Below, one piece after another: positions 25,918 through 35,092 of a stretch of 64,000 bases of DNA. The translations under genes were made by a program, and so were the position numbers. Within the stretch, counting starts at the first letter, position 1. The number at the start of each line of letters is the position of its first letter. The notes beneath the pieces are model-generated. The model had not been told where the DNA came from and ran no database searches. It saw nothing but the letters and a program-made list of their open reading frames with translations. The stretch comes from Rhodospirillaceae bacterium (GTDB lineage Bacteria; Pseudomonadota; Alphaproteobacteria; Rhodospirillales; Rhodospirillaceae): the NCBI GenBank assembly GCA_029245025.1, contig JAQWQC010000025.1, forward strand, positions 62,001-126,000, given 5' to 3'.

Positions 25918-27196
25918 CATAACGGATGCAGACTTTGATTCTGCGTTTGACGCCATACTCACGGTCAGCCGAGACGAAAAATCGGATGTTGATGATCTTG
26001 TTGCGAGCATACTTGCCGATGTTAAGGCGCGTGGTGACAGCGCTGTTCTTTCGTATACATCCAAGTTTGATCACTTAGACATAATCGCTTCTGAATTGGC
26101 TTTCTCTGCATACGAGATCTCTGAAGCACGTGCGTCGTGTGATCAATCTCTTATCGCTACAATGGAAGGTGCCGCTGCGCGGATCTGGGATTATCACGAG
26201 CGGCAGATGCCAGAAGATTTGAGATATAGCGCTGGAGATGGTGTGGCGCTTGGCTATCGTTGGACTGCCATAGAGGCTGCCGGTCTTTATGTTCCTGCAG
26301 GGACGGCGCCACTGTTCTCTTCAGTGCTAATGAACGCGATTCCAGCTCGCGTTGCGGGGGTGAAACGCTTGGTTGTCACGCTACCAACTCCGAAAGATGT
26401 AGTGACGCCGTCAATGCTTGCGGCGTGCTCTATTGCGGGTGTCGACGAGGTGTATCGGGTTGGTGGTGCGCAAGCGATAGCTGCACTGGCCTATGGCACT
26501 GACACGATAGCGCCTGTGGATGTCATCGTTGGGCCAGGCAACGCTTATGTGGCCTCCGCAAAGAAGCAAGTATTTGGCACGGTGGGGATCGATATGGTTG
26601 CTGGTCCGTCCGAGGTAACTATTGTAGCAGATGGGCAAAATGACCCGGCGTGGATCGCTGCTGATCTTCTCGCCCAGGCTGAACATGACGCGTCATCACA
26701 AGCGATTCTTATTACAGATGATCGCACTTTCGGAGACCTTGTGGCTGACGCCGTTGAACAAGAACTAAAAACCTTGCCGCGGGCTGATACGGCCCGGAAA
26801 AGTTGGCAAGCGCATGGTGCGATCATTGTCGTTCGCTCGTTTGAAGATGTCCCAGCGCTTGTAGACCGGATTGCACCGGAACATCTTGAGCTGGCTGTCG
26901 ATGAACCCGACGCGTTATCAGATAAAATCAAAAACGCCGGTGCGATCTTCTTGGGCCGGCATACACCAGAGGCGGTTGGCGACTATATTGCCGGGCCCAG
27001 TCACGTTCTACCCACGTCTGGCACAGCCCGATTCTCATCCGGGTTAAGCGTGATGGATTTCTTAAAGCGAACGTCTTTAATCGGGTGTACGGCGGATGGC
27101 TTGCGCTCCATTGGAGCAAGTGCTGTAGCAATGGCTGAAGCAGAAGACCTCAAAGCTCACGCGCGATCCGTGTCTATCCGGCTGAATTTGGGGTAG
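25901..27196 (+). CDS. hisD: Histidinol dehydrogenase
   Basis: Catalyses the last two oxidation steps of histidine synthesis, using NAD+ and Zn. 431 residues from ATG 25901, chosen because GGAG lies 8 bases upstream and the product starts [13 protein letters not shown], typical of the family; the longer in-frame reading from 25865 is internal to hisG. Motifs: [75 protein letters not shown] (Zn/substrate), PEHLEL and [20 protein letters not shown]. Confidence 0.96.
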   Translation: MPRRLNITDADFDSAFDAILTVSRDEKSDVDDLVASILADVKARGDSAVLSYTSKFDHLDIIASELAFSAYEISEARASCDQSLIATMEGAAARIWDYHERQMPEDLRYSAGDGVALGYRWTAIEAAGLYVPAGTAPLFSSVLMNAIPARVAGVKRLVVTLPTPKDVVTPSMLAACSIAGVDEVYRVGGAQAIAALAYGTDTIAPVDVIVGPGNAYVASAKKQVFGTVGIDMVAGPSEVTIVADGQNDPAWIAADLLAQAEHDASSQAILITDDRTFGDLVADAVEQELKTLPRADTARKSWQAHGAIIVVRSFEDVPALVDRIAPEHLELAVDEPDALSDKIKNAGAIFLGRHTPEAVGDYIAGPSHVLPTSGTARFSSGLSVMDFLKRTSLIGCTADGLRSIGASAVAMAEAEDLKAHARSVSIRLNLG

Positions 27197-27205
27197 GGGG
27201 GCGTC

Positions 27206-27724
27206 GTGCCGTCCGGTGCTGACTCCAACGACATGTCCGGCGAGGACAATACAAAGAATTCAATTCTTAAAATGACATTAGATGAAGGCTCGTTTTTACG
27301 CCGTCGGCCTGAGGTGGAGCACGAACGCGCTGTAGCCTTGTTCGACCTCTTGGAACGCAATCACTTTGAGTTGTCGGACGAGGGAGCGGTGCCAGGGCCC
27401 TATCACGTCAACTTGGCTCTTAAAGAAGATCGTTTGGTATTCTCTTTGTCGACTGTGGCGGACGACCTGATCCAGGATATCGTGTTATCGGTTCGCCCAT
27501 TCCGTTCAATCATCAAAGACTACTTTATGGTCTGTGAATCCTACTTTGATGCCATCAAGACGATGTCACCTTCGCAGATTGAAGCAATCGATATGGGGCG
27601 ACGTGGGTTGCATAACGAGGGTGCTAAGGTGCTCGCAGAGCGTCTTAAAGAGCACGTAAGTCTGGACAATGCGACAGCGCGAAGATTGTTTACACTCCTC
27701 TGTGTTCTCCACATGAGGGGGTAG
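27206..27724 (+). CDS. UPF0262 family protein
   Basis: A 172-residue member of UPF0262, a family of unknown function largely confined to alphaproteobacteria. The core is LDEGSFLRRRPEVEHERAVA, FDLLERNHFEL, PYHVNLALKEDRLVF, RPFRSIIKDYFMVCESYFDAI, IEAIDMGRRGLHNEGA and TARRLFTLLCVLHMRG, which covers essentially the whole family signature. The GTG start at 27206 follows AGGGGG closely; ATG 27233 is an alternative. It lies between hisD and the phosphatase gene (3-base gap), its usual neighbourhood. Confidence 0.92.
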   Translation: MPSGADSNDMSGEDNTKNSILKMTLDEGSFLRRRPEVEHERAVALFDLLERNHFELSDEGAVPGPYHVNLALKEDRLVFSLSTVADDLIQDIVLSVRPFRSIIKDYFMVCESYFDAIKTMSPSQIEAIDMGRRGLHNEGAKVLAERLKEHVSLDNATARRLFTLLCVLHMRG

Positions 27725-27727
27725 GCG

Positions 27728-28171
27728 ATGGATTTCTTGCCCTCATCTGTTTTGTTTTGCTGCACACATAACGCTGTCCGTTCGCCGATGGCGGAAGGAT
27801 TAATGAAGCGGTTGCATGGCAGTCAGGTTTTCGTTGACTCTGTCGGCGTGCATCCCGGTGAAACTGACCCATTTGTTATCGAGGTGATGCAGGAGGTTGG
27901 GGTGGATATCAGCAAGCACAAGGTAAAGTCATTCGAAGATCTTAAAGACGATTCCTTTGACTACATCATCTCGTTATCTCCTCACGCGCAACATAAAGCT
28001 GTCGACCTAACCCGGTACATGGCATGCGAAGTCGTGTTCTGGAATACGTTCGACCCAACTTTGGTCGAGGGCTCGAGGGAAACTCGATTGACGGCCTATC
28101 GAGAGGTGCGAGACCGCCTCCAGCAGCGCATTCTGGGGATATTTCCGCCCATCCAAGGCGGAGCATTTTAG
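27728..28171 (+). CDS. Low-molecular-weight protein-tyrosine-phosphatase family protein
   Basis: A 147-residue LMW-PTP fold protein. The P-loop is CTHNAVRSPMAEGL, a Cys-x5-Arg motif (C-THNAV-RS), near the N-terminus after SVLFC. The N and A residues and the acidic C-terminal region (FWNTFDPTLVEG, in the DP position) support phosphatase rather than arsenate reductase, although the two share the fold. It sits directly between UPF0262 and infA, as is common in alphaproteobacteria. Substrate unknown. Confidence 0.87.
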   Translation: MDFLPSSVLFCCTHNAVRSPMAEGLMKRLHGSQVFVDSVGVHPGETDPFVIEVMQEVGVDISKHKVKSFEDLKDDSFDYIISLSPHAQHKAVDLTRYMACEVVFWNTFDPTLVEGSRETRLTAYREVRDRLQQRILGIFPPIQGGAF

Positions 28172-28193
28172 CAACATTGTTCGGGAATCTGGC

Positions 28194-28211
28194 GGTTTTT
28201 GCGGAAAAACC
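28194..28211. other. Perfect 7-bp inverted repeat upstream of infA
   Basis: GGTTTTT-GCGG-AAAAACC forms a perfect hairpin in the 129-base gap between the phosphatase gene and infA. The stem is AT-rich and is not followed by a T-run, so it is not a classical terminator. It may affect expression of infA or the end of the upstream transcript. Confidence 0.35.
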
Positions 28212-28300
28212 TTGACCCGAGGCTATTCTATGCTCTTCCTGGGCACCGCGTGGCAGCTTGGGCTGTGTCGCACACCTGCAGCACCTAGTGATGAGGATTG

Positions 28301-28519
28301 ATGGCTAAAGAAGAAATGATGGAATTCTCTGGAACCGTATCGGAAATCCTTCCGAACGCGATGTTCCGGGTCACGCTGGAAAATGAGCATGAAATACTTG
28401 CTCATACTTCTGGCAAAATGCGCAAGAACCGCATTCGCGTCCTGGCGGGAGATAAGGTCAACGTTGAGATGACCCCCTATGACCTGACCAAAGGGCGTAT
28501 CACTTTTCGATTTAAGTGA
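28301..28519 (+). CDS. infA: Translation initiation factor IF-1
   Basis: A 72-residue OB-fold protein that binds the 30S A site during initiation. [53 protein letters not shown] and the terminal [12 protein letters not shown] are the entire family signature. ATG 28301 is chosen over TTG 28298, with GAGGA 5 bases upstream. Confidence 0.98.
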   Translation: MAKEEMMEFSGTVSEILPNAMFRVTLENEHEILAHTSGKMRKNRIRVLAGDKVNVEMTPYDLTKGRITFRFK

Positions 28520-28563
28520 TGGTTCGGCGCACACGCATTTGACCAACTGCTGTACGTCTTACC

Positions 28564-29145
28564 TTGGCGTTTATCCTCGCATCAGCCTCGTCTCGCCGCC
28601 TCGATCTTCTAACCCAAATCGGGCGAAGTCCTGACGCTGTTGTTCCTGCGGACGTTGATGAGACCCCGAAGCGTGATGAATCACCCCAAAAGCTTGCAGA
28701 ACGACTTGCGCTTGCTAAAGCGAATGTCGTCGCCGAAAAACATCCCAACGACATTGTTCTAGCCGCAGACACAGTCGTCGCCTGTGGCCGTCGTATACTC
28801 GCGAAGCCGGTAGATGTGCAGGAGGCCCGCCAGCATCTCAATTTACTTTCCGGTCGTCGGCATCGCGTGTACGGCGGTCTGGCTGTAATTGGGCTGCGCC
28901 GAAGGACACTACGTTCAGTGTTGACCACTGTGACCTTCAAGAGGCTCTCCGTCGAGGAGATGCGGACTTTCCTGGAGGGGGGTGAATGGCAGGGGAAAGC
29001 TGGTGGCTATGCTATACAGGGTCGCGCGGCAACATTCGTTAAACGAATCAACGGCTCATACTCAAATGTTGTCGGCTTGTGCCTCACCAACGTGGAAACA
29101 ATGTTGAGCGGCCCCCTTGGCCCGGCATCCAGTGCCACAGATTAA
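28564..29145 (+). CDS. maf: Maf-like nucleoside triphosphate pyrophosphatase
   Basis: Hydrolyses non-canonical or pyrimidine nucleoside triphosphates (house-cleaning; historically septum inhibitor). 193 residues. Motifs: N-terminal LASASSRRLDLL (phosphate loop), ADVDETP, LAERLALAKA, VLAADTVVACGRRILAKP, the LSGRRHRVYGG element and GKAGGYAIQGRAA. The start is probably TTG 28564, giving M-AFILASASS; no good Shine-Dalgarno sequence is visible. The RNase E/G frame overlaps its end. Confidence 0.93.
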   Translation: MAFILASASSRRLDLLTQIGRSPDAVVPADVDETPKRDESPQKLAERLALAKANVVAEKHPNDIVLAADTVVACGRRILAKPVDVQEARQHLNLLSGRRHRVYGGLAVIGLRRRTLRSVLTTVTFKRLSVEEMRTFLEGGEWQGKAGGYAIQGRAATFVKRINGSYSNVVGLCLTNVETMLSGPLGPASSATD

Positions 29146-30268
29146 CACTCTATTGGTCGACAGCGGTCCAGGCGAAACCCGAGTGGCGGCGCTGTCCGGT
29201 GAGCGTGTGATTGAGGTGTATCATCACCGCCAAGGCTTCACGAGCGCCGGAGCGTTATATAGAGGGCGGGCTTGTAAGCCCCTCCCAAACGCGAATGCCA
29301 TTTTTGTGGATATAGGACTTGAACGACCAGCGCTGATGGCATGCGGTGCGAATAGGCCGCCCGAGGGTTCAACTGTTGACGTTCGTGTGGTGCAGCCACC
29401 GCGATCTGACAAGGGCGCCAAGGTGGCGCTGGCCGACGCGGCAATGGTGACGGCTGCCCTTGAGGGGCACGCTGGCAGTGCCGAGCCGCCAGTTTGCTTG
29501 CAAGCAGCTGAACACCCTGTGGCATTTTGCGCTCGTGTTTACGGGAGCGGTCTAAAAAAAGTCATCGTCACGCCTGGAGACGCCGATAACCTGATTGCGG
29601 AGATGGTCGATAACGTTCGGATACAAACAGACAGGAGAGATTTGTTTCACGACTACGGAGTAGATGATGTCGTCGAGCAGGCGCTCGACCCTGTCGCACC
29701 ATTTGCTGGGGGAGGTAAGCTTATTATTGAACCCACGGCAGCACTGGTAGCCGTGGATGTTGATGCTGGACCGATGCCCGCTCCAGCCGCGAATACGGCG
29801 GCCATCAATGCGCTAGCCCGGGAGTTGCGCGTGCGGGGATTGTCGGGACCGATCATTGTTGACCTCATTCCTACCAAGGGGCGGAATGCGTTGGTTGATG
29901 AATTTAAACAGGCGGTTGCAGACGATCCTGTGCGCACTCAAGTTTCCGGTCTCACACCGGAGGGCCGGCTTGAAATCAATCGTCGTAGAAGTCGACCGTC
30001 GCTTGCAGATATCATGCTTGATGAGTCGCGATCTAGGCAATCTTCCACAGATGCAATTGCGCTTGAGGCGTTGCGGCAGTGTGTTCGTACCGGTTTATCC
30101 TCTGGCTCGGCGAAGGTCTTGTTACGTGCGCATGATGCAGTAATTGCGGTTTTACGTGGTCCTATGCAGGGCGCTCTCAAAGAAGCGGAAGCAACACTCA
30201 AATCGCCAGTAACATTGCAAGTCACTGATGGAGCCCGTATTTCTTATATTGATATCGTGACGTCGTGA
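29132..30268 (+). CDS. Ribonuclease E/G family protein, short form
   Basis: Endoribonuclease of the RNase E/G family, about 380 residues, without the long C-terminal scaffold of RNase E. The N-terminal half has the S1-like segment (GRACKPLPNANAIFVDIG), and the catalytic half has LVAVDVDAGPMPAPAANTAAINALARELRVRGLSG followed by PIIVDLIPTKGRNALV, with the family DVD/DLI metal-site aspartates. GTG 29132 is a plausible start; TTG 29117 is also in frame. It overlaps maf and is followed by yacG 6 bases on. This short RNase E/G downstream of maf is a common alphaproteobacterial arrangement. Confidence 0.87.
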   Translation: MPQINTLLVDSGPGETRVAALSGERVIEVYHHRQGFTSAGALYRGRACKPLPNANAIFVDIGLERPALMACGANRPPEGSTVDVRVVQPPRSDKGAKVALADAAMVTAALEGHAGSAEPPVCLQAAEHPVAFCARVYGSGLKKVIVTPGDADNLIAEMVDNVRIQTDRRDLFHDYGVDDVVEQALDPVAPFAGGGKLIIEPTAALVAVDVDAGPMPAPAANTAAINALARELRVRGLSGPIIVDLIPTKGRNALVDEFKQAVADDPVRTQVSGLTPEGRLEINRRRSRPSLADIMLDESRSRQSSTDAIALEALRQCVRTGLSSGSAKVLLRAHDAVIAVLRGPMQGALKEAEATLKSPVTLQVTDGARISYIDIVTS

Positions 30269-30274
30269 GGAACG

Positions 30275-30505
30275 ATGACAACAAAGTCGAGTGCTAGCGC
30301 TGGAAAAGCACGCCCCGATGGGGTCCGTGTGACCGCGGCAAAGTGTGTCCGGTGCAAAAAGCCTATTGCTGCCAGGTTTCGGCCTTTCTGTTCGCAGCGG
30401 TGCTCAGACCTGGATTTGGCGGGTTGGTTAACCTCCCAGTACCGGATTCCAACCGATGAGACGCCCGATGGGTCTGAAATTGATCTGACACTGGATGAGG
30501 ACTAA
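30275..30505 (+). CDS. yacG: DNA gyrase inhibitor YacG, zinc-binding
   Basis: A 76-residue zinc-ribbon protein; E. coli YacG binds GyrB and inhibits gyrase. The four zinc ligands are in CVRCKKP and FCSQRCSDLDLAGWL, followed by the family Tyr-x-Ile-Pro segment and an acidic tail. The maf-RNase E/G-yacG order is conserved. tRNA-Phe follows 85 bases on. Confidence 0.93.
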   Translation: MTTKSSASAGKARPDGVRVTAAKCVRCKKPIAARFRPFCSQRCSDLDLAGWLTSQYRIPTDETPDGSEIDLTLDED

Positions 30506-30590
30506 TGATGGCTGGGGTGCAGTTTCCTGCGCTGGACAGGGCCTGGAATCTCTTTTATAAGGCCGCCTTCCTATAGCCCGTAAGGGGTTT

Positions 30591-30666
<76 letters not shown>

Positions 30667-30761
30667 TCACTACCAGTCACATACTCCTCCTTCTTGTCCG
30701 CCTTTACTGGCATTCATTATCCGCCTAGCTTTTAGTCAGGTAGTCGGCTGAGGGGATGAGA

Positions 30762-32120
30762 ATGCCTATTATAAAGACATCGATGTATGCTGGTCTCACA
30801 GTTCTATTGAGCGCGACCCTTATTACAACGGTTTTCGCGCAAGACACAGAAACACGGTCGCCACATCAAACTCTAATTCGGAACGTCAGTATTTGGGACG
30901 GCACCAGTGACAAAGCCATTCCCAATCAAGACCTATTGGTTGAAGGCCATTTAATAAAGGCTATCGGCCGTGACATGCGAGCGAATGGCAACGCTGAGGT
31001 CATCGACGGTCAGAATCTCTTACTCATGCCGGGCATCATCGATGCACATACCCACCTGGCATCGCCGGTGAATCCTTTGATCAGAACACAGGAAGACTCT
31101 TTCTATATCGCAGCTGTCGCATTACAGGCGGCGCGTCTTTATCTTATGCGCGGCTGGACCACTATGCGTGACGTTGGTGGTCCCTCCCAAGGCTTAGGCC
31201 GCGCTATTGATGCGGGTCATGCCATCGGTCCAAGGGTCTATCCTTCGGCGGCCACAATCTCACAGACGGCCGGACATGGAGACCGGCGCGGTAGGACAGA
31301 TCCACATCCCAACATGACGGGGATGCGCAACCCGGCGTTCGAACAGTACTCACGACTTGCTGACGGTCCGGATGAGGTGCGCCGGGCTGTGCGGGAGTCT
31401 CTGCGCCAGGGCGCAGTGCAGATCAAGCTCACTGCCGGAGGCGGGATCAGTTCTGACTTCAATCCGCTTGATTCCCTTCAGTTCAGCCTCGAAGAACTCG
31501 AAGCCGCTGTGGAGGCGGCGTCGGACTGGAATACCTATGTCACGGTTCACGCATATACAGACGGGTCTGTGAACCGTGCACTCGACGCTGGTGTCAAGGT
31601 CATTGAGCATGGACACCTGCTGACCGAGCCGACCCTTCGCCGTATCAAAAAGGATGGCGCTTACCTCTCGTCCCAGTCATTTGGGTTTGTGCGCGAAATG
31701 ATGACAAGCAGTAATTCTGCCCGTGCGCGCAAGTCTCAAATGGTAATGGATGGCGTGGATGCCATGATGACGACCGCGAAGCGCATCGGGTTACCGGTGG
31801 CCTTTGGGACAGATACCTTTGGCTCGCTTGAGACTTATCAACGCGGGATAAAGGAATTTACTTACCGCAAACGCTGGTTCGACTCTCTCGAAATTCTCAA
31901 GCAGGCAACCAGCCATAACGCCAAGCTGTTGGAGCTCACGGGTCTGCGAAATCCGTATCCCGATGGTCCGCTAGGAGTCATTGTGGAGGGCGCCTATGCC
32001 GACCTTCTTCTTGTTGAAGGTGATCCGTTGAGCGATGCATCCATCCTTGAGAACTACGTGAACACGATCAAACTGATCATGAAAGACGGTTACATTTACA
32101 AAAACACAGTCGCACCATGA
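30762..32120 (+). CDS. Exported metal-dependent amidohydrolase (imidazolonepropionase/prolidase-like)
   Basis: A TIM-barrel amidohydrolase of about 452 residues with a Sec signal (YAGLTVLLSATLITTVFA|QD). Metal ligands: HAHTH-type HTH in MPGIIDAHTHLAS, the Lys of VQIKLTAGGG that is usually carboxylated, His in YVTVHAY and EHGHLL, and Asp in AFGTDTFGS. It belongs to the group that contains Xaa-Pro dipeptidase-like and organophosphate-hydrolysing amidohydrolases, many exported. ATG 30762 has AGGGG 6 bases upstream; ATG 30756 is two codons earlier but too close to that site. It lies alone between tRNA-Phe and tRNA-like relics, so it could be a one-gene insertion. Confidence 0.87.
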   Translation: MPIIKTSMYAGLTVLLSATLITTVFAQDTETRSPHQTLIRNVSIWDGTSDKAIPNQDLLVEGHLIKAIGRDMRANGNAEVIDGQNLLLMPGIIDAHTHLASPVNPLIRTQEDSFYIAAVALQAARLYLMRGWTTMRDVGGPSQGLGRAIDAGHAIGPRVYPSAATISQTAGHGDRRGRTDPHPNMTGMRNPAFEQYSRLADGPDEVRRAVRESLRQGAVQIKLTAGGGISSDFNPLDSLQFSLEELEAAVEAASDWNTYVTVHAYTDGSVNRALDAGVKVIEHGHLLTEPTLRRIKKDGAYLSSQSFGFVREMMTSSNSARARKSQMVMDGVDAMMTTAKRIGLPVAFGTDTFGSLETYQRGIKEFTYRKRWFDSLEILKQATSHNAKLLELTGLRNPYPDGPLGVIVEGAYADLLLVEGDPLSDASILENYVNTIKLIMKDGYIYKNTVAP

Positions 32121-32129
32121 GATGATCTA

Positions 32130-32248
32130 GTGTCGGTGGTTCGAGTCCAGGCCCCTTGCAGCGTAAAGGAAAGGCTTGTAAGAACCCGAAACTATTCAGT
32201 TTCTGATTGTAAGTCCGTGTGTCAGCGATTCGAGTTCGTATTGGGGCT
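32130..32248 (+). repeat. tRNA-like 3' fragments (degenerate)
   Basis: Positions 32130-32144 repeat 15 bases of the tRNA-Phe variable/T arm (30634-30648, GTGTCGGTGGTTCGA), followed by a GTCC close to the tRNA T-stem. A second, weaker tRNA-like stretch at about 32196-32248 resembles an anticodon-to-T-arm segment (GTCCGTGTGTCAGCGATTCGAGTTCG). Neither forms a full tRNA. They lie just after the amidohydrolase stop, consistent with a decayed attachment site from integration at tRNA-Phe. Confidence 0.5.
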
Positions 32249-32312
32249 GCGATATTTGGCGGTGAACCCGGAGCAACCAAGCATATTCGGACATTGTTCG
32301 TAGGGACGTTTT

Positions 32313-32318
32313 GGGGAG
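32313..32318 (+). promoter_or_regulatory. Ribosome binding site fixing the thrH TTG start
   Basis: GGGGAG, 8 bases upstream of TTG 32327. There is no ATG in this position. The site and the alignment of the N-terminus to known ThrH proteins together decide the start. Confidence 0.6.
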
Positions 32319-32326
32319 TAATAAAT

Positions 32327-32944
32327 TTGGAACTTGCTTGCCTTGACCTAGAGGGTGTTCTCATCCCAGAAATATGGATCGCGTTCGCTGACAAGACTGG
32401 CATAGATGAGTTGCGCGCGACCACACGCGATATTCCTGATTACAATCTGTTGATGAAGCAGCGATTGTCTCTGCTCGATCAGCACGGTCTACGCCTCCCA
32501 GATATCCAAGATGTTATTGGGACATTAGAACCCCTTCCGGGTGCAGCTGACTTTCTTGATTGGCTTCGGGAAAGATTCCAAATCATTATTCTTTCCGATA
32601 CGTTTTACGAATTCTCAGAACCCTTTATGCGCCAGCTCAAATGGCCAACCTTGTTTTGTCATCGCCTGATTGCCGACGAAGAGGGAAAAGTCGTTGATTA
32701 TAAATTACGGCAGCCAGACCCAAAGCGCGCTTCGGTTAAAGCGTTTCACTCACTTAACTACCGCGTCATCGCTGCGGGAGACTCATACAATGATACGACA
32801 ATGTTGAGTGAGGCCGATGTTGGAATCCTGTTTCACGCCCCTCAAAATGTGATCGATGAGTTTCCACAGTTTCAAGCGGTGGAAGACTTTGAGGCGCTAA
32901 GGGCGGCGTTTGTTGCGGCCAGTGATAGGTCGCTCAGCATATAA
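32327..32944 (+). CDS. thrH: Phosphoserine phosphatase / homoserine phosphotransferase ThrH (HAD family)
   Basis: A 205-residue HAD phosphatase, the same length as Pseudomonas ThrH, which dephosphorylates phosphoserine and can transfer phosphate to homoserine. HAD motif I is LDLEGVLIPEIW (Asp nucleophile, with Glu two residues on, as is usual in ThrH). Motif II is IILSDTFYEF. Motif IV is AAGDSYNDTTML. KTGIDELRATTRDIPDYN and the ending AASDRSLSI closely follow the family. TTG start with GGGGAG upstream; an in-frame reading from 32219 would run through the tRNA relic. Confidence 0.93.
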   Translation: MELACLDLEGVLIPEIWIAFADKTGIDELRATTRDIPDYNLLMKQRLSLLDQHGLRLPDIQDVIGTLEPLPGAADFLDWLRERFQIIILSDTFYEFSEPFMRQLKWPTLFCHRLIADEEGKVVDYKLRQPDPKRASVKAFHSLNYRVIAAGDSYNDTTMLSEADVGILFHAPQNVIDEFPQFQAVEDFEALRAAFVAASDRSLSI

Positions 32945-33039
32945 GGTTGGTCCGCCACCGTTAAACAAGTCACCAAATCTAGCCCACCAGGTGCCCGCAC
33001 TCTCTTGTACTCTCTTCCAGATGGTGCTGTCATCAAGGG

Positions 33040-34983
33040 ATGAGGGTAATCAAAGGTTCTATTTCGTTCTCTAAATCCGTGTCTGCAGTGGCGATCGCCG
33101 TCATGGCGGCATGGTCATCGATGGCTCAAGCCGACCCAGCGACGAACGTCACATGGTCCTCATATGGTGCAATACCTGGGGGCGGGCGGTATTCAGCTTT
33201 AGATCACATCAACCGCGACAATGTTAAAACTTTGGAGCGTGCATGGGCTCATTCATCTGGCCATGCCCAACGGGCGGCAGCAATGGGACAGGTTGCGTCC
33301 TATCAAGTGACGCCACTCTATGTGAACGACACACTTTACATCTGCACGCCGTTCAACCGTGTCATAGCGCTCAATCCAGAAACGGGTAAGGAACTGTGGT
33401 TATTTGATCCGCACCAGTCTTTATTTGCAGATGATGCTGTCCCCTCAACCTGTCGTGGTGTGTCTTACTGGCAGGCCGAGAATCCCAAAGCTGATGCCTT
33501 ATGTGAAAAGCGAGTTTTCAAAGGCGATCGGGACGGCCGGATTTTTGCCGTTGATGCAGATACCGGAAGCGCCTGCGAAGACTTCGGGATTGGTGGCGCT
33601 GTTGATCTCAAGGTGCCCGAAAATGGTGGAACCGGACGCATTTTCATGAGTTCACCTCAAGCGATACTTGGGGATTCTATCATCATCGGCGGTGCGGTCG
33701 GAGATAATGTAAAAGCGGATTCTACTGACGGTGTCATTCGTGCACTCGATGCAAGATCAGGTGAATTGCTATGGCGGCTAGTGCTGGTGCCGGAACATCT
33801 TCGAGATGTAACTGGTGGCGCTGATGTATGGCCTCCCTTCACCGTGGATGAAGAACGTAATGTTGCTTTTGTTGCAACGGGTAGCCCCAGTGTTGACGTG
33901 TATGGTGTTGGGCGTACCGATCCCATTCCCTTTGCAAATGCCCTGCTTGCGATCGATGGTGCCAGCGGTGAAGTCCTATGGCACTACCAGATCGTTCACC
34001 ACGATTTATTTGACTACGACCTGCCATCTCAACCTATCTTGACGACGATCCAGCGTGATGATGTCGCGGTGCCAGTTGTCGTGCAGATAACCAAAATGGG
34101 AACTGTATTCGTTTTCCACCGAGACACCGGTGAACCTATATTCCCCATAGAAGAAATTTCAGTGCCTGCATCAGATATTCCTGGAGAGGTAGCTTCGCCA
34201 ACGCAGCCGATGCCAAGCTTACCCGACCCGTTCTCCCATCAACGTGTGAGTGAGGATGACATTTTCGGGCTGACGTTCTGGGATAGAAACAAGTGTCGAG
34301 AGAGTTTTAAGACGCTGCGCTACGAAGGTATGTTTACGCCCTCTAGCGAACGAGGCTCGCTGATTTTTCCATCACCTGGTGGTGGCGGGAATTGGGGCGG
34401 TGCTGCCGTAGATCCTACGCGTCAGTTGCTCATCGTGAAGGGGCAGAATTTTGCAAATACGTTCAAGTTGGTGCCAGCCGGAAATAATCCTGAAAATGCT
34501 GGATTGTTCGAGCAAAGCACCCTCAACCGTTACATGGAGGGTACGCCGTATCGCATAGACGGTGGTCGGTGGGAATCTCCCTTTGGAGTGCCCTGTAATC
34601 CACCGCCGTGGGGCGAGTTGTCAGCTATCGACCTAAATTCAGGTGGTACGGTCTGGCGTCGTCCCCTTGGTCAGGTGCCATTTGGACCGTTCAATCTTTT
34701 TAAGTCTCCAATAGCTTGGGGCGGGCCAATCTCAGGTGGGCCAATGGTAACAGGTGGCGGGTTGATATTTATTGGCGCCACAATGGAGGGTGATTTTCGA
34801 GCGCTCGATATCGATACGGGAGAAACGTTGTGGTCGACGACAATGGATGTACCGGCTATGGCGGTGCCAATGACTTACGCGGTAAATGGTCGGCAGTATG
34901 TTGTAGTCGCAGCTGGAGGTAGCGCCCTCGTTGGTACTCCGTTAAGCGACAACCTGGTGGCATTTGTGCTGCCGATTGAATAA
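33040..34983 (+). CDS. Exported PQQ-dependent dehydrogenase (quinoprotein)
   Basis: A 647-residue eight-bladed propeller quinoprotein of the glucose/alcohol dehydrogenase superfamily, periplasmic, with a signal peptide (VSAVAIAVMAAWSSMAQA|DP). Start region NVTWSSYGAIPGGGRYSALDHINRDNV is the hallmark of mGDH-like PQQ enzymes. Blade repeats include LDARSGELLW, LAIDGASGEVLW and LDIDTGETLW. WHYQIVHHDLFDYDLPSQP is the PQQ/Ca region. No haem CxxCH and no N-terminal membrane helices as in full-length Gcd, so it is a soluble type. No PQQ synthesis genes are in the window. The start is uncertain by a few codons. Confidence 0.9.
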   Translation: MRVIKGSISFSKSVSAVAIAVMAAWSSMAQADPATNVTWSSYGAIPGGGRYSALDHINRDNVKTLERAWAHSSGHAQRAAAMGQVASYQVTPLYVNDTLYICTPFNRVIALNPETGKELWLFDPHQSLFADDAVPSTCRGVSYWQAENPKADALCEKRVFKGDRDGRIFAVDADTGSACEDFGIGGAVDLKVPENGGTGRIFMSSPQAILGDSIIIGGAVGDNVKADSTDGVIRALDARSGELLWRLVLVPEHLRDVTGGADVWPPFTVDEERNVAFVATGSPSVDVYGVGRTDPIPFANALLAIDGASGEVLWHYQIVHHDLFDYDLPSQPILTTIQRDDVAVPVVVQITKMGTVFVFHRDTGEPIFPIEEISVPASDIPGEVASPTQPMPSLPDPFSHQRVSEDDIFGLTFWDRNKCRESFKTLRYEGMFTPSSERGSLIFPSPGGGGNWGGAAVDPTRQLLIVKGQNFANTFKLVPAGNNPENAGLFEQSTLNRYMEGTPYRIDGGRWESPFGVPCNPPPWGELSAIDLNSGGTVWRRPLGQVPFGPFNLFKSPIAWGGPISGGPMVTGGGLIFIGATMEGDFRALDIDTGETLWSTTMDVPAMAVPMTYAVNGRQYVVVAAGGSALVGTPLSDNLVAFVLPIE

Positions 34984-35092
34984 ACGACACAGGGGCAGCT
35001 TGCACAGGTTTGGATAACAGATCGATAAATCTAGACCGCGATCCTAGTGCGATAGGAATAAGTGCCAAGAAAGTAAGCTTAGGGACGAAGAT

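Noticed and set aside
29117-29131. TTG 29117 as RNase E/G start
   Set aside because: In frame, but the GTG at 29132 gives a product closer to the usual N-terminus; the difference is five codons and remains uncertain.
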